Assembly (NCBI RefSeq): GCF_900609045.1
Contig: NZ_UXAV01000021.1
Location: 1-35,730 of the forward strand
DNA: 35,730 nucleotides
Direction: 5' to 3'
Source of the DNA: Filibacter tadaridae
GTDB taxonomy: Bacteria; Bacillota; Bacilli; Bacillales_A; Planococcaceae
This document shows, in pieces, positions 8,133-16,229 of this stretch (positions are counted from its first letter, which is position 1; each line of letters starts with the position of its first letter). The position numbers were made by a program, and so were the translations under genes. The notes below the pieces were generated by a model. The model searched no databases. It saw only the letters and a list, made by a program, of their open reading frames with translations, and was not told the origin of the DNA.

Positions 8133-8861
8133 TTATGCATTCCGCTCCGCGTAAACCTTCATCACATCTTTCATAAATACCGCAAGCCCTTCACCGAACT
8201 GGTCGATGTTTTTGGTGAACCGTTCGTCCGCCACGTACATTTCGCCTAAGCCGGCGAATGCGTCTAATGAATAGTTGCCCATTTTATTGAGATGTATAAA
8301 CCATTCGGCAATCGCATCTTGTGCTTCGGTAGATTCTGACGACAGATGACGAAGTTCGGCCAATTTGAAGTAAATTCGGTTCATTTCCCCTCCTAATTCA
8401 GGCCCGAATTGCGCGGCTTTTTTATTAGAATCATCAACCGTCTTGTCACCCCAGCGATCTCGTGCTTCCTGTTCATACGGATTATGACCAAAGTCAAACC
8501 CTTTAAACTTCTCTTCGTTTGTCATTAATATGTCCCCTTTCCCATGTTGTATTGTTTTCTCGATTGTATCGATCATCAGATCAATTTTCTTTCGCTTTTC
8601 AATCAGCATATTTCGCTGCATTTCAAAGGCCTCTAGCCTGTTAAATGACTCACTCATTAGTAAGTCTTTAATCTTTTTCAAAGGAAATCCAAGTTCACGG
8701 AAAAACAATATTTGCTGCAACGTTGCTAAATTATCGTTCGAATAAAGTCGATATCCCGCCTCCGTCGAAGCGTCCGGTACGAGTAAACCGATTTCATCAT
8801 AATGATGCAACGTGCGCACACTGACACCGGTCAACTCGGATACTTCTTTCACTTTCATCAT
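8133..8861 (-). CDS. MerR-family regulator with TipAS domain (Mta-like)
   Basis: A 242-residue activator. Residues 1-70 form the MerR winged helix (KEVSELTGVSVRTLHHYDEIGLL), about 75-110 the dimerisation coiled coil, and 120-242 a TipAS-type ligand-binding domain (ending GLAVFMKDVMKVYAE). B. subtilis Mta and Streptomyces TipAL have this layout and activate multidrug-transport genes on binding hydrophobic compounds. Upstream is a typical MerR promoter with a 19-bp spacer and dyad, so autoactivation is likely. AAGGGAGG precedes the tandem ATGATG start. No efflux gene adjoins it; the nearest gene downstream is rocB, separated by a terminator. Confidence 0.88.
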   Translation of the reverse strand: MMKVKEVSELTGVSVRTLHHYDEIGLLVPDASTEAGYRLYSNDNLATLQQILFFRELGFPLKKIKDLLMSESFNRLEAFEMQRNMLIEKRKKIDLMIDTIEKTIQHGKGDILMTNEEKFKGFDFGHNPYEQEARDRWGDKTVDDSNKKAAQFGPELGGEMNRIYFKLAELRHLSSESTEAQDAIAEWFIHLNKMGNYSLDAFAGLGEMYVADERFTKNIDQFGEGLAVFMKDVMKVYAERNA

Positions 8862-8883
8862 GTAAGCCTCCCTTCAATTGCTA

Positions 8884-8914
8884 ACGATAAAGCATGACGT
8901 AACGTGAGAGTCAA
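8884..8914 (-). promoter_or_regulatory. MerR-type promoter, 19-bp spacer with dyad
   Basis: On the minus strand TTGACT (8909-8914) and TATCGT (8884-8889) are separated by 19 bp, the long spacer typical of MerR-activated promoters. The spacer holds the near-palindrome CACGTTACGTCA, similar to TipA/Mta-type operators. It lies 23 bp upstream of the regulator's start. Confidence 0.7.
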
Positions 8915-9304
8915 TAGGCAAGTGAGAATTTCTTGCTAATGAATGATATTCGTGAATCTACATATTTCAGTAGATGTAAATAACCACTTTGAAAGAATAT
9001 CGTACAAAATGGATTGTATTTTACACGCTCAATAATTCCAACTTTAAAAACAAATGATTTTCTACGTAACCCACAAAATATTTGAGAGTTTTCTATAGCT
9101 TACTTCGATATAGTTAGTGAAAAGGCCTTTTCAGATAAAGTGAAACTTCAATCCGTGGGGGTTTTCTCCATCCCCCACGGATTGTTAGTTGAACCATTCG
9201 GGCTTTTACGGGCAGTTGATTCCCCACTTATTCTTCTTTTTTCCACGAGGACTCGAAGTTGGGGATCTCACTGCCCGTTAATGCGGGATAAAGGAGACTA
9301 GATA
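8915..9304. other. Gene-free stretch with strong nested hairpins
   Basis: About 390 bp between the divergent MerR and ECF sigma genes. 8940-9130 is AT-rich with nothing convincing. Then come a 13-bp perfect hairpin (9149-9161 with 9172-9184, 10-nt loop) and a larger two-stage hairpin: outer CGGGCAGT/ACTGCCCG (9209-9216, 9270-9277), symmetric 4-nt internal loop, inner TCCCCACTT/AAGTTGGGGA (9221-9229, 9256-9265). CCCG at 9274-9277 can instead pair with CGGG at 9284-9287. The SD AAGGAG of the sigma gene is at 9291-9296. The layout suggests a regulated leader RNA or a remnant of a palindromic mobile element. Confidence 0.65.
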
Positions 9305-9868
9305 ATGCGATGTAATTCCAAAAATTTCGTTACACGTTTACAAAAACAAAAAGAAGACGGGCTTGAGTATGTAATAGAGCACTATTCAGCCTTCGTAAAT
9401 GCAATTGCTTATAAAGTCCTCTCCGGAATAAGCATGGACGCAATTGATGAATGCGTGAATGATGTTTTCTTGGCAGTTTGGCAAAATGCAGGGCAATTTA
9501 AAGGTGAATCAAAGGACTTTAAGAATTGGATAGGAATGATAACGAAATATAAGGCGATTGATCTATTTCGGAAACTCGAAAAGCAACAAGCGCGGGAATA
9601 CAGTGACGATTTACTCGAACAAAAATCCAAATACGAGGATTTAGAGGAGCAACTTGTTAAAAAAGAGGCGAAGAATGATCTATTATTGGCAATCAGTAAA
9701 TTAGAGATTATTGATCGTGATATTTTCATGATGAAATATTTCCTACATCTATCCACTATTGAAATTGCGGAAGCACTAAACCTATCCAAAGCAGCAGTTG
9801 AAAACCGACTTTACCGTGGTAAGAGGAGACTAGCTACTACTAATCGATTAAGGGAGAGGTTAATATGA
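9305..9868 (+). CDS. ECF-type RNA polymerase sigma factor
   Basis: A 187-residue sigma-70-family factor of the extracytoplasmic-function type. Region 2 spans about 20-90 (DECVNDVFLAVWQNAGQFKG, then NWIGMITKYKAIDLFRK), and region 4 about 125-180 (LSTIEIAEALNLSKAAVENRLYRGKRRL, the -35-binding helix-turn-helix). AAGGAG lies eight bases before ATG. Its last four bases (ATGA) overlap the start of the next gene, a DUF4179 membrane protein that is very probably its anti-sigma factor. No N-terminal signal or fusion. Regulon unknown; a weak TGAAAC at 9141-9146 has no matching -10. Confidence 0.9.
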   Translation: MRCNSKNFVTRLQKQKEDGLEYVIEHYSAFVNAIAYKVLSGISMDAIDECVNDVFLAVWQNAGQFKGESKDFKNWIGMITKYKAIDLFRKLEKQQAREYSDDLLEQKSKYEDLEEQLVKKEAKNDLLLAISKLEIIDRDIFMMKYFLHLSTIEIAEALNLSKAAVENRLYRGKRRLATTNRLRERLI

Positions 9869-10890
9869 CAAACAGTTATAAAGACTGGTTGGACCTAGAT
9901 ATAGAAAACATTGAACCGATGAACTTATCTGATTCTAAAAAGGCTTCTATTAAAAACGATATACTCGCAACTCGAAAAAAGAAAAAATTGGTACGGTTAC
10001 GTCATCTACTAGCAGCATCCATTATTGTCGTTAGTACTGTTGCAACAATTGGTTTTACATTTCCAACACTCGCCGCCCAAATTCCTTTTTTACAAAACAT
10101 TATTAGTTATTTTAACGACGAAGATACAATTTATGAGAATTATGGTGACTTTGCAACAGACATCAGCCAACTACAAACGAGTAATGGTGTCTCCGTGATG
10201 ATTGAAAATGCAGTATTTGATGGTACATCCCTAACTGTTTCATATGCTGTTGAGACAGAAATCGATTTAGGCACCAGCCCTCGTATGTCAACAAGCTTTG
10301 ATATAAAAGGAGCTAGTGGAATGGGTGCTACCGGTTCTCTGCAAAAAATTAGCGACTCGACATATGTAGGGCTTGAAAGAATAACACCGCATTTTAATAA
10401 AGCAGTTCCTGATGAACTGGAAGTATCTTGGCAGCCCCTAGCCTTTAAGGATTATAACGCAAATACCGAGGTCAAAGGAGATTGGCAATTTAATTTTAAG
10501 CTCCCAGAACTTGATAGTAAGCTACAGCTGATCAATCAATCCGTTACGAACCATGGCGTCACTATGCTAATCAACTCTTTCGAAAAGAATGGTATGTCCA
10601 CGGTCATTCGATATGAACAATTTGTGGAGGCGGATATTTTGAAGCAATGGCCAAATGTCATCATTCAATTTGACGCCATTCAAGATAATCTTGGAAATAC
10701 GTATATAGTTGAGGGAAATGGCGGAAAAAGCACTGATGATGGATTATCTTACAAATTGAGCGGTACAATCAAATCTTTAGATCCGAATGCACAATCACTT
10801 AAAATCGTTCCAACCATATACTTTTCATTGGGATCAGGAAAAGGTATGGAAACAAAAGAAATGGAGCCAATACTAATCGATTTACGATAA
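9865..10890 (+). CDS. DUF4179 membrane protein, likely anti-sigma factor
   Basis: A 341-residue single-pass protein. Residues 1-42 are cytosolic and end in a basic patch (TRKKKKLVRLRH), 44-68 form the membrane helix, and 70-341 are extracellular beta-rich DUF4179/DUF5643-like domains (FNDEDTIYENYGDFATDISQ is typical of DUF4179). Proteins of this kind are encoded with ECF sigma factors and are taken to be anti-sigma factors. There is no zinc-binding H-x3-C-x2-C motif. Translation is coupled to the sigma gene by the ATGA overlap. A strong terminator follows. Confidence 0.85.
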   Translation: MTNSYKDWLDLDIENIEPMNLSDSKKASIKNDILATRKKKKLVRLRHLLAASIIVVSTVATIGFTFPTLAAQIPFLQNIISYFNDEDTIYENYGDFATDISQLQTSNGVSVMIENAVFDGTSLTVSYAVETEIDLGTSPRMSTSFDIKGASGMGATGSLQKISDSTYVGLERITPHFNKAVPDELEVSWQPLAFKDYNANTEVKGDWQFNFKLPELDSKLQLINQSVTNHGVTMLINSFEKNGMSTVIRYEQFVEADILKQWPNVIIQFDAIQDNLGNTYIVEGNGGKSTDDGLSYKLSGTIKSLDPNAQSLKIVPTIYFSLGSGKGMETKEMEPILIDLR

Positions 10891-10946
10891 GTTTTTATGT
10901 TTATCCTTGTCTAACACGAGGATCTCGACTTTATTCAAACAAGTAG

Positions 10947-10989
10947 AACCAGCTTGCACTCTCCTGGAGGTTGGCAAGCTGGTTTTATT
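10947..10989 (+). terminator. Terminator of the ECF sigma operon
   Basis: An 11-bp perfect stem (10947-10957 with 10974-10984) followed by TTATT. The opposite-strand gene at 10988 ends against it, so the two genes converge here. Confidence 0.85.
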
Positions 10990-11323
10990 ATGGATTGTAG
11001 CCCCTGGGCGATTTCATCATAAAAATAAAACTGATAAGATAGCTGAAACTGGTGACTCCAAACAACAGAAATACACCGGGGGCCATAAGAAGATACAAAC
11101 TTATGGGCAAGGACCAAGCGAAAGCAATTAACATTAAAACTTTTTTTGATAGTAGAAAGGAAGCTATCGCCAAACAGGAGGGCAAAACCAACATGCCGAA
11201 GGTTAGTAGGATTGTTCCGCCTTCCACTTGGTTTAAGTAAGGATTGAAGAAGCTAAAAATGATCCATGGAATTATGGATAAAACACCTGCCATTAATCCA
11301 ATACTGGATAACTTTCTTTTCAT
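10988..11323 (-). CDS. Small four-helix membrane protein, function unknown
   Basis: A 111-residue protein that I do not recognise. Hydrophobic segments at about 7-27, 36-57, 60-80 and 84-103 suggest four membrane helices; there are few charges outside short loops (KRK at the N-terminus, SKK at 64-66, KSPRGYNP at the end). No catalytic motif. GAGGAG lies about eight bases before the ATG, supporting it as a real gene. It is convergent with the ECF operon and lies just downstream of another membrane protein at 11371, which may share its transcript. Confidence 0.65.
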   Translation of the reverse strand: MKRKLSSIGLMAGVLSIIPWIIFSFFNPYLNQVEGGTILLTFGMLVLPSCLAIASFLLSKKVLMLIAFAWSLPISLYLLMAPGVFLLFGVTSFSYLISFIFMMKSPRGYNP

Positions 11324-11370
11324 ACCAAATCACTCCTCTTCCAATCAAGTCCCTCTTTTGTTAATGACTT

Positions 11371-12177
11371 TCAACCCTTCAACCAAAAAAAGAAGATCAT
11401 CGTATACGCAAGCTTTTCCTCAGGTGAAATATGCGTACCAAAATGGACATGCTCATGGTCGGCGGTCGCTTGAAACGCGGGATGTAATGCGTATGGAAAA
11501 ATGCCGAACCGATAGGACGCTGTTATCATCCCTTCTGCGTCTTTCACATCGATGTCACCCGCCATGCTTTTTGCTACTAATTCCCGCCAAATCGTTCCAT
11601 CCGCATTGTATAATGTGCCCCTATTTTTGAGAATCGATTTTGACGTTTGTTGAATGAAGGTGGCGATTAATTCACCATTCGGTTTGGATAATGAAAGCTC
11701 AGCACGCTTCAGTGTATTAAGGGTGCCAACTATGGCAATCTGCCGATCATTCATATCTTTAATCAAATAAGTAACTGGGATGAAAAAGCCCTTCTCGAAT
11801 AACTCAAAAAAGGTCAGCCACTTCGACAGCTGGCCTTTTGAAGGTTCAATTTTGAATACGGGATTGCCAGATGAGTCGACGTTGACCATTTTCAGCAAAA
11901 AGGATGGAATCCGTTGAAGGTTCAACTCATGCAGATTCTCCAAATCCAATACACCCGTGTCATGTTCAATCATCTTATTCTTCAATTTTTCATATGCGCG
12001 TTTATAATGAAATCCTGCTATAAGCGAAAAGAATATGAGTAAACCAGTCGTCAGTAGTATTTCCCTGTCTTCTGAAAAGCGTTTATAGAAGAGAAAATAA
12101 TAAGAAACAATGAATATCGCTAACGCAATCCCGAAAGCAAAACTTGCGATGGACGTTTTTTTGTAAACTTCCTTCAT
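11371..12177 (-). CDS. Two-helix membrane protein, function unknown
   Basis: A 268-residue protein with two N-terminal membrane helices (about 9-30 and 41-58) and a long soluble C-terminal region (65-268). That region has alternating hydrophobic patterns (GNPVFKIEPSKG, FIPVTYLIKDMNDRQIAIVG) suggesting a mixed alpha/beta fold, but I recognise no family. The end carries HEHVHFG, which could be a metal site, though this is speculation. GGGAGG lies about 13 bases before the ATG, longer than usual, so expression may be weak or the start misplaced. No terminator was seen before the next gene on the same strand. Confidence 0.6.
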   Translation of the reverse strand: MKEVYKKTSIASFAFGIALAIFIVSYYFLFYKRFSEDREILLTTGLLIFFSLIAGFHYKRAYEKLKNKMIEHDTGVLDLENLHELNLQRIPSFLLKMVNVDSSGNPVFKIEPSKGQLSKWLTFFELFEKGFFIPVTYLIKDMNDRQIAIVGTLNTLKRAELSLSKPNGELIATFIQQTSKSILKNRGTLYNADGTIWRELVAKSMAGDIDVKDAEGMITASYRFGIFPYALHPAFQATADHEHVHFGTHISPEEKLAYTMIFFFWLKG

Positions 12178-12215
12178 TCTTTAAACCCATCCTCCCTTTC
12201 ACTCTATAGTCCTTG

Positions 12216-13106
12216 TCACTTAATCTGTTCTTTTAAATATTTTATGAATACATTTAAACTTTTCTTAGGAAACCTCGATGGGATTTCAACTAACCATAAG
12301 TCCCTGATAATATGCACTCCAGAAATTGACACATGTTTTAAAACGCCTAGTTCAAGTTCTTTTTTCACAGACAACTTAGGTACAATACTAATACCCAATC
12401 CTGCTTCTACCGCACTTTTAATGGATTGGGTACTACCGAGTTCCACACGACTTTTCACTTTATCTAAAATATTATTTTTCTCTAATATACTTTCCACAAT
12501 TTTTCTAATACCTGCATTTTCTTCTCTAAAAATCATTTTTTCTTCAACCAGTTCTTCTATATTTATCTCATTTTTATCATTCCATCGATGATTACTTGAA
12601 GTAATTAGGATAAGTTCATCTTCTCCAAATTTCTTGATTTGAAAATCATCATGTGACACGATACCTTCTATTAACGCGATATCAATATCGCGATTTTCTA
12701 AACTAGCCAAAGTGTTCGGGGTATTTCCGATTGTAATATTCAGTTTTACATTTTCATGCTCTCTTTGAAATTTCCCCAGTATACTTGGAAGAAGATAATC
12801 ACCGATTGTAAGGCTTGCTCCTATATTCAATGTGGCCGCATCTTGATTTGCAATACCATTTACAGCCTCTTCAGATCGTTTATAGTAATCGATAATCTCC
12901 TTCGCGTAAGGGTAAAGTGTGGATCCAGCTTCTGTAAGCATTAGTTTTCCGCCGGTTCTATCAAACAACGCAACACCATAATGTTTTTCCAACTGACGAA
13001 TTTGACTGGTGACCGCTGGTTGTGAGACAAAACTAATCCGAGCAGCTTGACTGATGCTTCCTTCCTCAATTACTCGGCAAAACATTACTAAACTTTCCTT
13101 TTTCAA
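12216..13106 (-). CDS. LysR-family transcriptional regulator
   Basis: A 296-residue LysR-type regulator. Residues 1-60 form the winged helix (GSISQAARISFVSQPAVTSQIRQLEKHYGVALFDR has the standard pattern), and 90-296 the two-lobed effector domain (LNIGASLTIGDYLLP, then VEAGLGISIVP). It starts with TTG (13104-13106), nine bases after GGGAG. It lies on the same strand as tcyP and patB but is cut off from them by a strong terminator, so it has its own promoter. Given the sulfur genes alongside, and the resemblance to CysL/YwfK-type regulators, it may respond to a cysteine-pathway metabolite; this is inference. Confidence 0.88.
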   Translation of the reverse strand: MKKESLVMFCRVIEEGSISQAARISFVSQPAVTSQIRQLEKHYGVALFDRTGGKLMLTEAGSTLYPYAKEIIDYYKRSEEAVNGIANQDAATLNIGASLTIGDYLLPSILGKFQREHENVKLNITIGNTPNTLASLENRDIDIALIEGIVSHDDFQIKKFGEDELILITSSNHRWNDKNEINIEELVEEKMIFREENAGIRKIVESILEKNNILDKVKSRVELGSTQSIKSAVEAGLGISIVPKLSVKKELELGVLKHVSISGVHIIRDLWLVEIPSRFPKKSLNVFIKYLKEQIK

Positions 13107-13173
13107 TGATAGTCACTCCCTAACCTGTTCAGTCCTCTTGTATGCCCTTATCATACCATGATAGTTTACTCCA

Positions 13174-13217
13174 TAGAAAAATGCCTGTTGCATAGTTAGG
13201 GTATGCAACAGGCATTT
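13174..13217 (-). terminator. Terminator of the patB-tcyP operon
   Basis: A 16-bp perfect inverted repeat (13179-13194 with 13202-13217, 7-nt loop), followed on the minus strand by a T-run. One of the strongest terminators in the window; it separates tcyP from the LysR gene. Confidence 0.92.
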
Positions 13218-13224
13218 ACTTATT

Positions 13225-14625
13225 TTAGTTTTGAGCAACCTCTCCGATAACTTGTTCCTCTTTACTATTAAAAATTTCTTCATCCAGTTGTTTTGTTATT
13301 TTACTAGTTATGACACCCGTCGTCATGGTTCCGCTAACGTTTAATGCAGTACGCGCCATGTCTATGAGTGGTTCTATCGAAATAAGTAATCCGACAATCG
13401 CAACAGGCAAGTTCATCGTTGATAAGACGATTAGTCCAGCAAATGTTGCCCCGCCTCCAACGCCCGCAATACCGAATGAACCAATAACCACGGTGACGAG
13501 TAACATAGCTATAAACGAAGGTGTAAACGGATCAATTCCTACCGTAGGTGCTACCATAATCGCAAGCATCGCGGGGTAGATTCCAGCGCATCCATTTTGA
13601 CCAATTGTTATACCAAATGCTCCTGATATATCCGCAATCCCTTCAGAAACGCCTAAGCTTTTCTTCTGTGTGCTTACATTCAAAGGTAAAGTTCCTGCAC
13701 TGGATCTAGATGAGAAAGCGAATATCAGAACCGGCATTATCTTTTTGATGAATGTAATTGGATTTAAACCTACCATTCTAATCAGCAGTAAGTGAACTAA
13801 GAACATAATGAATATCGCAAGGTAAGACGCTACGATAAACTTCCCTAAATTCCAAAAGGCGACTAAGTCACTGGTCGCGGCCTTATTTACCATTAATGCC
13901 AATATCCCATACGGGGTTAGACGTAAAATAAGTGTGACGACTCGCATTACAACTGTAAAAATAGCCTCTACTATTGATGCAAACAGCTTGGCTTGCTCAG
14001 GTTCTTTCCTTTTTACGCCCATAAAGGCCATTCCTAATATTGAGGCAAAGATTACGACTGAAATAACAGATGTAGGTCGAGCTTCTGTCAAATCACTGAA
14101 AATATTACTTGGTAACATTGACACAATCTTACCTGGAATCGTCATTTCATTTAACGTATCCAGTTTGTCTCCATGTCCTGCTATAGCAGACATTTCCGCT
14201 TCACCTTGTGTAATCTCCATTCCTTCCAATTGGAAAATACCCGCTGAGAAGATCCCTACCGCAGCAGCAATTGCGACAGTTCCAGCCAACATCGCTATTA
14301 CCAAGCCGCCAATTTTACCGAAGTCATTAGCAAGCTTCGATTTAGTAAATGCCGATAAGATTGCAAAGAATACTAAAGGCATGACGAGCATTCTTAATAA
14401 TGTTATAAACCCATTCCCGGCAATATTAATCCATTCCGCCGATTCACTAATAATGAAAGATGATTGTCCATAGATGAACTGTAGGGCAAGGCCGTATACA
14501 ATCCCAACTACCAATGCAAGTAACACACGTTTAGAAAACGATACAAACTTTTTTTGCATATAGAACAATACCGCACACATGGCCAGGAACAATGCGATGA
14601 CTAAAATAATATGGAATGTTTCCAT
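13225..14625 (-). CDS. tcyP: L-cystine sodium symporter TcyP
   Basis: A 466-residue membrane protein of the dicarboxylate/amino acid:cation symporter family, about the length of B. subtilis TcyP (463). Multiple helices start at residue 5; the re-entrant loop region carries AFSSRSSAGTLPLNV, and the second hairpin GSFGIAGVGGGATFAG, both marks of the family and close to TcyP. It imports L-cystine. Its ATG overlaps the TAA of patB (TTAATGG), with an SD inside the patB end, so the two are translated together: uptake and cleavage of cystine in one operon. Such genes are under CymR control in Bacillus; no site could be assigned here. Confidence 0.9.
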   Translation of the reverse strand: METFHIILVIALFLAMCAVLFYMQKKFVSFSKRVLLALVVGIVYGLALQFIYGQSSFIISESAEWINIAGNGFITLLRMLVMPLVFFAILSAFTKSKLANDFGKIGGLVIAMLAGTVAIAAAVGIFSAGIFQLEGMEITQGEAEMSAIAGHGDKLDTLNEMTIPGKIVSMLPSNIFSDLTEARPTSVISVVIFASILGMAFMGVKRKEPEQAKLFASIVEAIFTVVMRVVTLILRLTPYGILALMVNKAATSDLVAFWNLGKFIVASYLAIFIMFLVHLLLIRMVGLNPITFIKKIMPVLIFAFSSRSSAGTLPLNVSTQKKSLGVSEGIADISGAFGITIGQNGCAGIYPAMLAIMVAPTVGIDPFTPSFIAMLLVTVVIGSFGIAGVGGGATFAGLIVLSTMNLPVAIVGLLISIEPLIDMARTALNVSGTMTTGVITSKITKQLDEEIFNSKEEQVIGEVAQN

Positions 14626-15827
14626 TAATGGACCGCCTCTCCTTCTTTTATTAGGTATTCATTTACCGCTTTCTCCACTCTTCGCAATCCTTCTTCCAAA
14701 ACGTGCCGTGGGCAGGCCATGTTCACCCTCGTAAATCCTTCGCCGCCCAGGCCAAATGTATATCCTTCATCAAATGCTACCTTGGCCTCTTTGCGGAAAA
14801 AGTTCTCAAGCTCTTTTGCGTCCATCCCAAGTGCTCGACAGTCTAACCAAGCAAGATATGTCCCTTCGGGAGGAATAACTTTGATTTCCTTCAAGTTTGT
14901 TTCGATAAACTCTGTTAAAAAAGTTAGATTGCCTTCTAGATATTCCAAAAATTGATCCAACCACTCTTCCCCGTATTTGTACGCATTTTCAACTGCAGTC
15001 ACACCAAAAGTATTGGATAATCCTAAATGGAGCCTGTCAATGATTTTTGTAAACGAATCCCGTAATTCTTTATTCGGAATAATAATATTTGCCATTTGAA
15101 CACCAGCAAGATTGAACGTTTTACTTGGTGCTGTACAGGTAACGGAGTACTCAGAAAACTCTTCAGAAATACTTGCAAAAGGGGTATGGGTATACCCTTT
15201 ATAAACAATATCGAAATGAGCTTCGTCAGATATGACCAATACGTTATTTTCTATGCATATTTCCCCGAGTCTACTTAACTCTTCTTTCGACCAAACCCTC
15301 CCGGCCGGATTATGCGGGTTACATAAAATAATCATCTTCACATCTTTGTTCTGGGCTACTTTTTCCAAGTCTGCGAAATCCATCTCATACCTTTCATTTA
15401 CAAGCTTGAGTGGATTTAACACGACCTCACGGTTGTTTTTTTCAATAACTTCCATGAATGGCGTGTACACAGGCGTTTGAATAATAATTTTATCTCGTTC
15501 ACTTGTGAAGGATTGGATAGCCATACTTAGTGCAGGCATAATCCCTGGCGTACAGCGAATCCACCGTTTTTGAATGGCCCAATCGTGACGTCTTTCCACC
15601 CAGTCAATAAATGCACCGAAATAATCATTTGATCTAGAAGTATAGCCAAACACTCCATGTTCCGCTCTTTCTTTCAGTGCATCCACAACAGGTTTTGGAG
15701 ATGCAAAGTCCATATCGGCAATCCACATCGGGAGAATGTCTGTCTGGCCAAATAGTTTTTCTGTGTGATCCCATTTTACTGAATTCGTATTGTATCGATT
15801 GATTACTTTATCAAAGTTATGTGTCAT
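14625..15827 (-). CDS. patB: PatB/MalY-type cysteine-S-conjugate beta-lyase
   Basis: A 400-residue fold-type I PLP enzyme. Key parts: WIADMDF (35-41), TPVYTPF (118-124), NPHNPAGRVW (170-179), D201 (SDEAH) and the PLP lysine K236 in APSKTFNL; the C-terminal NMACP contains the carboxylate-binding region. PatB cleaves C-S bonds of cystathionine or cystine to give pyruvate, ammonia and sulfide or persulfide. First gene of the patB-tcyP operon; TGGAGG lies about eight bases before ATG. Next gene upstream is the CstB-like enzyme, which could remove the sulfide or persulfide that PatB produces. Confidence 0.9.
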   Translation of the reverse strand: MTHNFDKVINRYNTNSVKWDHTEKLFGQTDILPMWIADMDFASPKPVVDALKERAEHGVFGYTSRSNDYFGAFIDWVERRHDWAIQKRWIRCTPGIMPALSMAIQSFTSERDKIIIQTPVYTPFMEVIEKNNREVVLNPLKLVNERYEMDFADLEKVAQNKDVKMIILCNPHNPAGRVWSKEELSRLGEICIENNVLVISDEAHFDIVYKGYTHTPFASISEEFSEYSVTCTAPSKTFNLAGVQMANIIIPNKELRDSFTKIIDRLHLGLSNTFGVTAVENAYKYGEEWLDQFLEYLEGNLTFLTEFIETNLKEIKVIPPEGTYLAWLDCRALGMDAKELENFFRKEAKVAFDEGYTFGLGGEGFTRVNMACPRHVLEEGLRRVEKAVNEYLIKEGEAVH

Positions 15828-15925
15828 TCAAAAAACCTCCAGTTTGTATTTTCATTAACCACTACCAGAACCCATAGAACTATCCGAAACGTTCAACTTG
15901 GTTGTATGATCGGTAACTACTCTAT

Positions 15926-16212
15926 CAATCGCGCCTCGGCGTGATTGCGTCCAGATTTTGAATTGAGCTTGTGCCTGCAGGACGCAGGTATGCAACCTTT
16001 GCCGCAGGATGCGGCGAACTTAGGTTGCCTTTCTTCTCCCTTAAAAATCTGTGACATCCGCCGGAGGCTTGGGCCAACAGGATGTTGGTCACTCAGACAT
16101 TGCCGCAGGACGCGGCGTTCTTAGTCTGAGATCCCCTATTCAGCAGGGGTTTGAACCCCTACTGAATTGAATGCATATCCAGCATTCATCCCGCCACTTA
16201 TGGAAGTGGGGG
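15926..16212 (+). ncRNA. Candidate structured RNA with repeated CAGGAYG hairpins
   Basis: A gene-free 400-bp gap contains at least eight adjacent hairpins, strand given by the loops. H1: 15926-15947 (10 bp). H2: CCTGC-AGGAC-GCAGG, 15974-15988. H3: outer GCAACCT/AGGTTGC with inner GCCGC-AGGAT-GCGGC, 15992-16028. H4: CCAAC-AGGAT-GTTGG, 16074-16088. H5: outer CTCAGAC/GTCTGAG with inner GCCGC-AGGAC-GCGGC, 16092-16130. H6: 16138-16167, a 13-bp stem with one mismatch. H7: 16169-16187. H8: 16191-16212. H2+H3 and H4+H5 are two copies of one module with paired changes in the stems. It could be a regulatory RNA or the RNA/end of a decayed IS200/IS605-type element. Confidence 0.6.
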
Positions 16213-16229
16213 ACTTCTGCTGAATTAAG

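Noticed and set aside
9141..9168. ECF-type promoter for the sigma gene at 9305
   Set aside because: TGAAAC is present at 9141-9146 but there is no CGT-type -10 at 16-17 bp; the 13-bp hairpin occupies that place.
13934..14473. 179-residue ORF on the plus strand
   Set aside because: It lies wholly antisense to tcyP, has no SD and its composition is the mirror of a membrane-protein gene.
15828..15925. S-box or T-box leader for patB
   Set aside because: No SAM-riboswitch core, no T-box sequence and no terminator hairpin directly before the patB SD.
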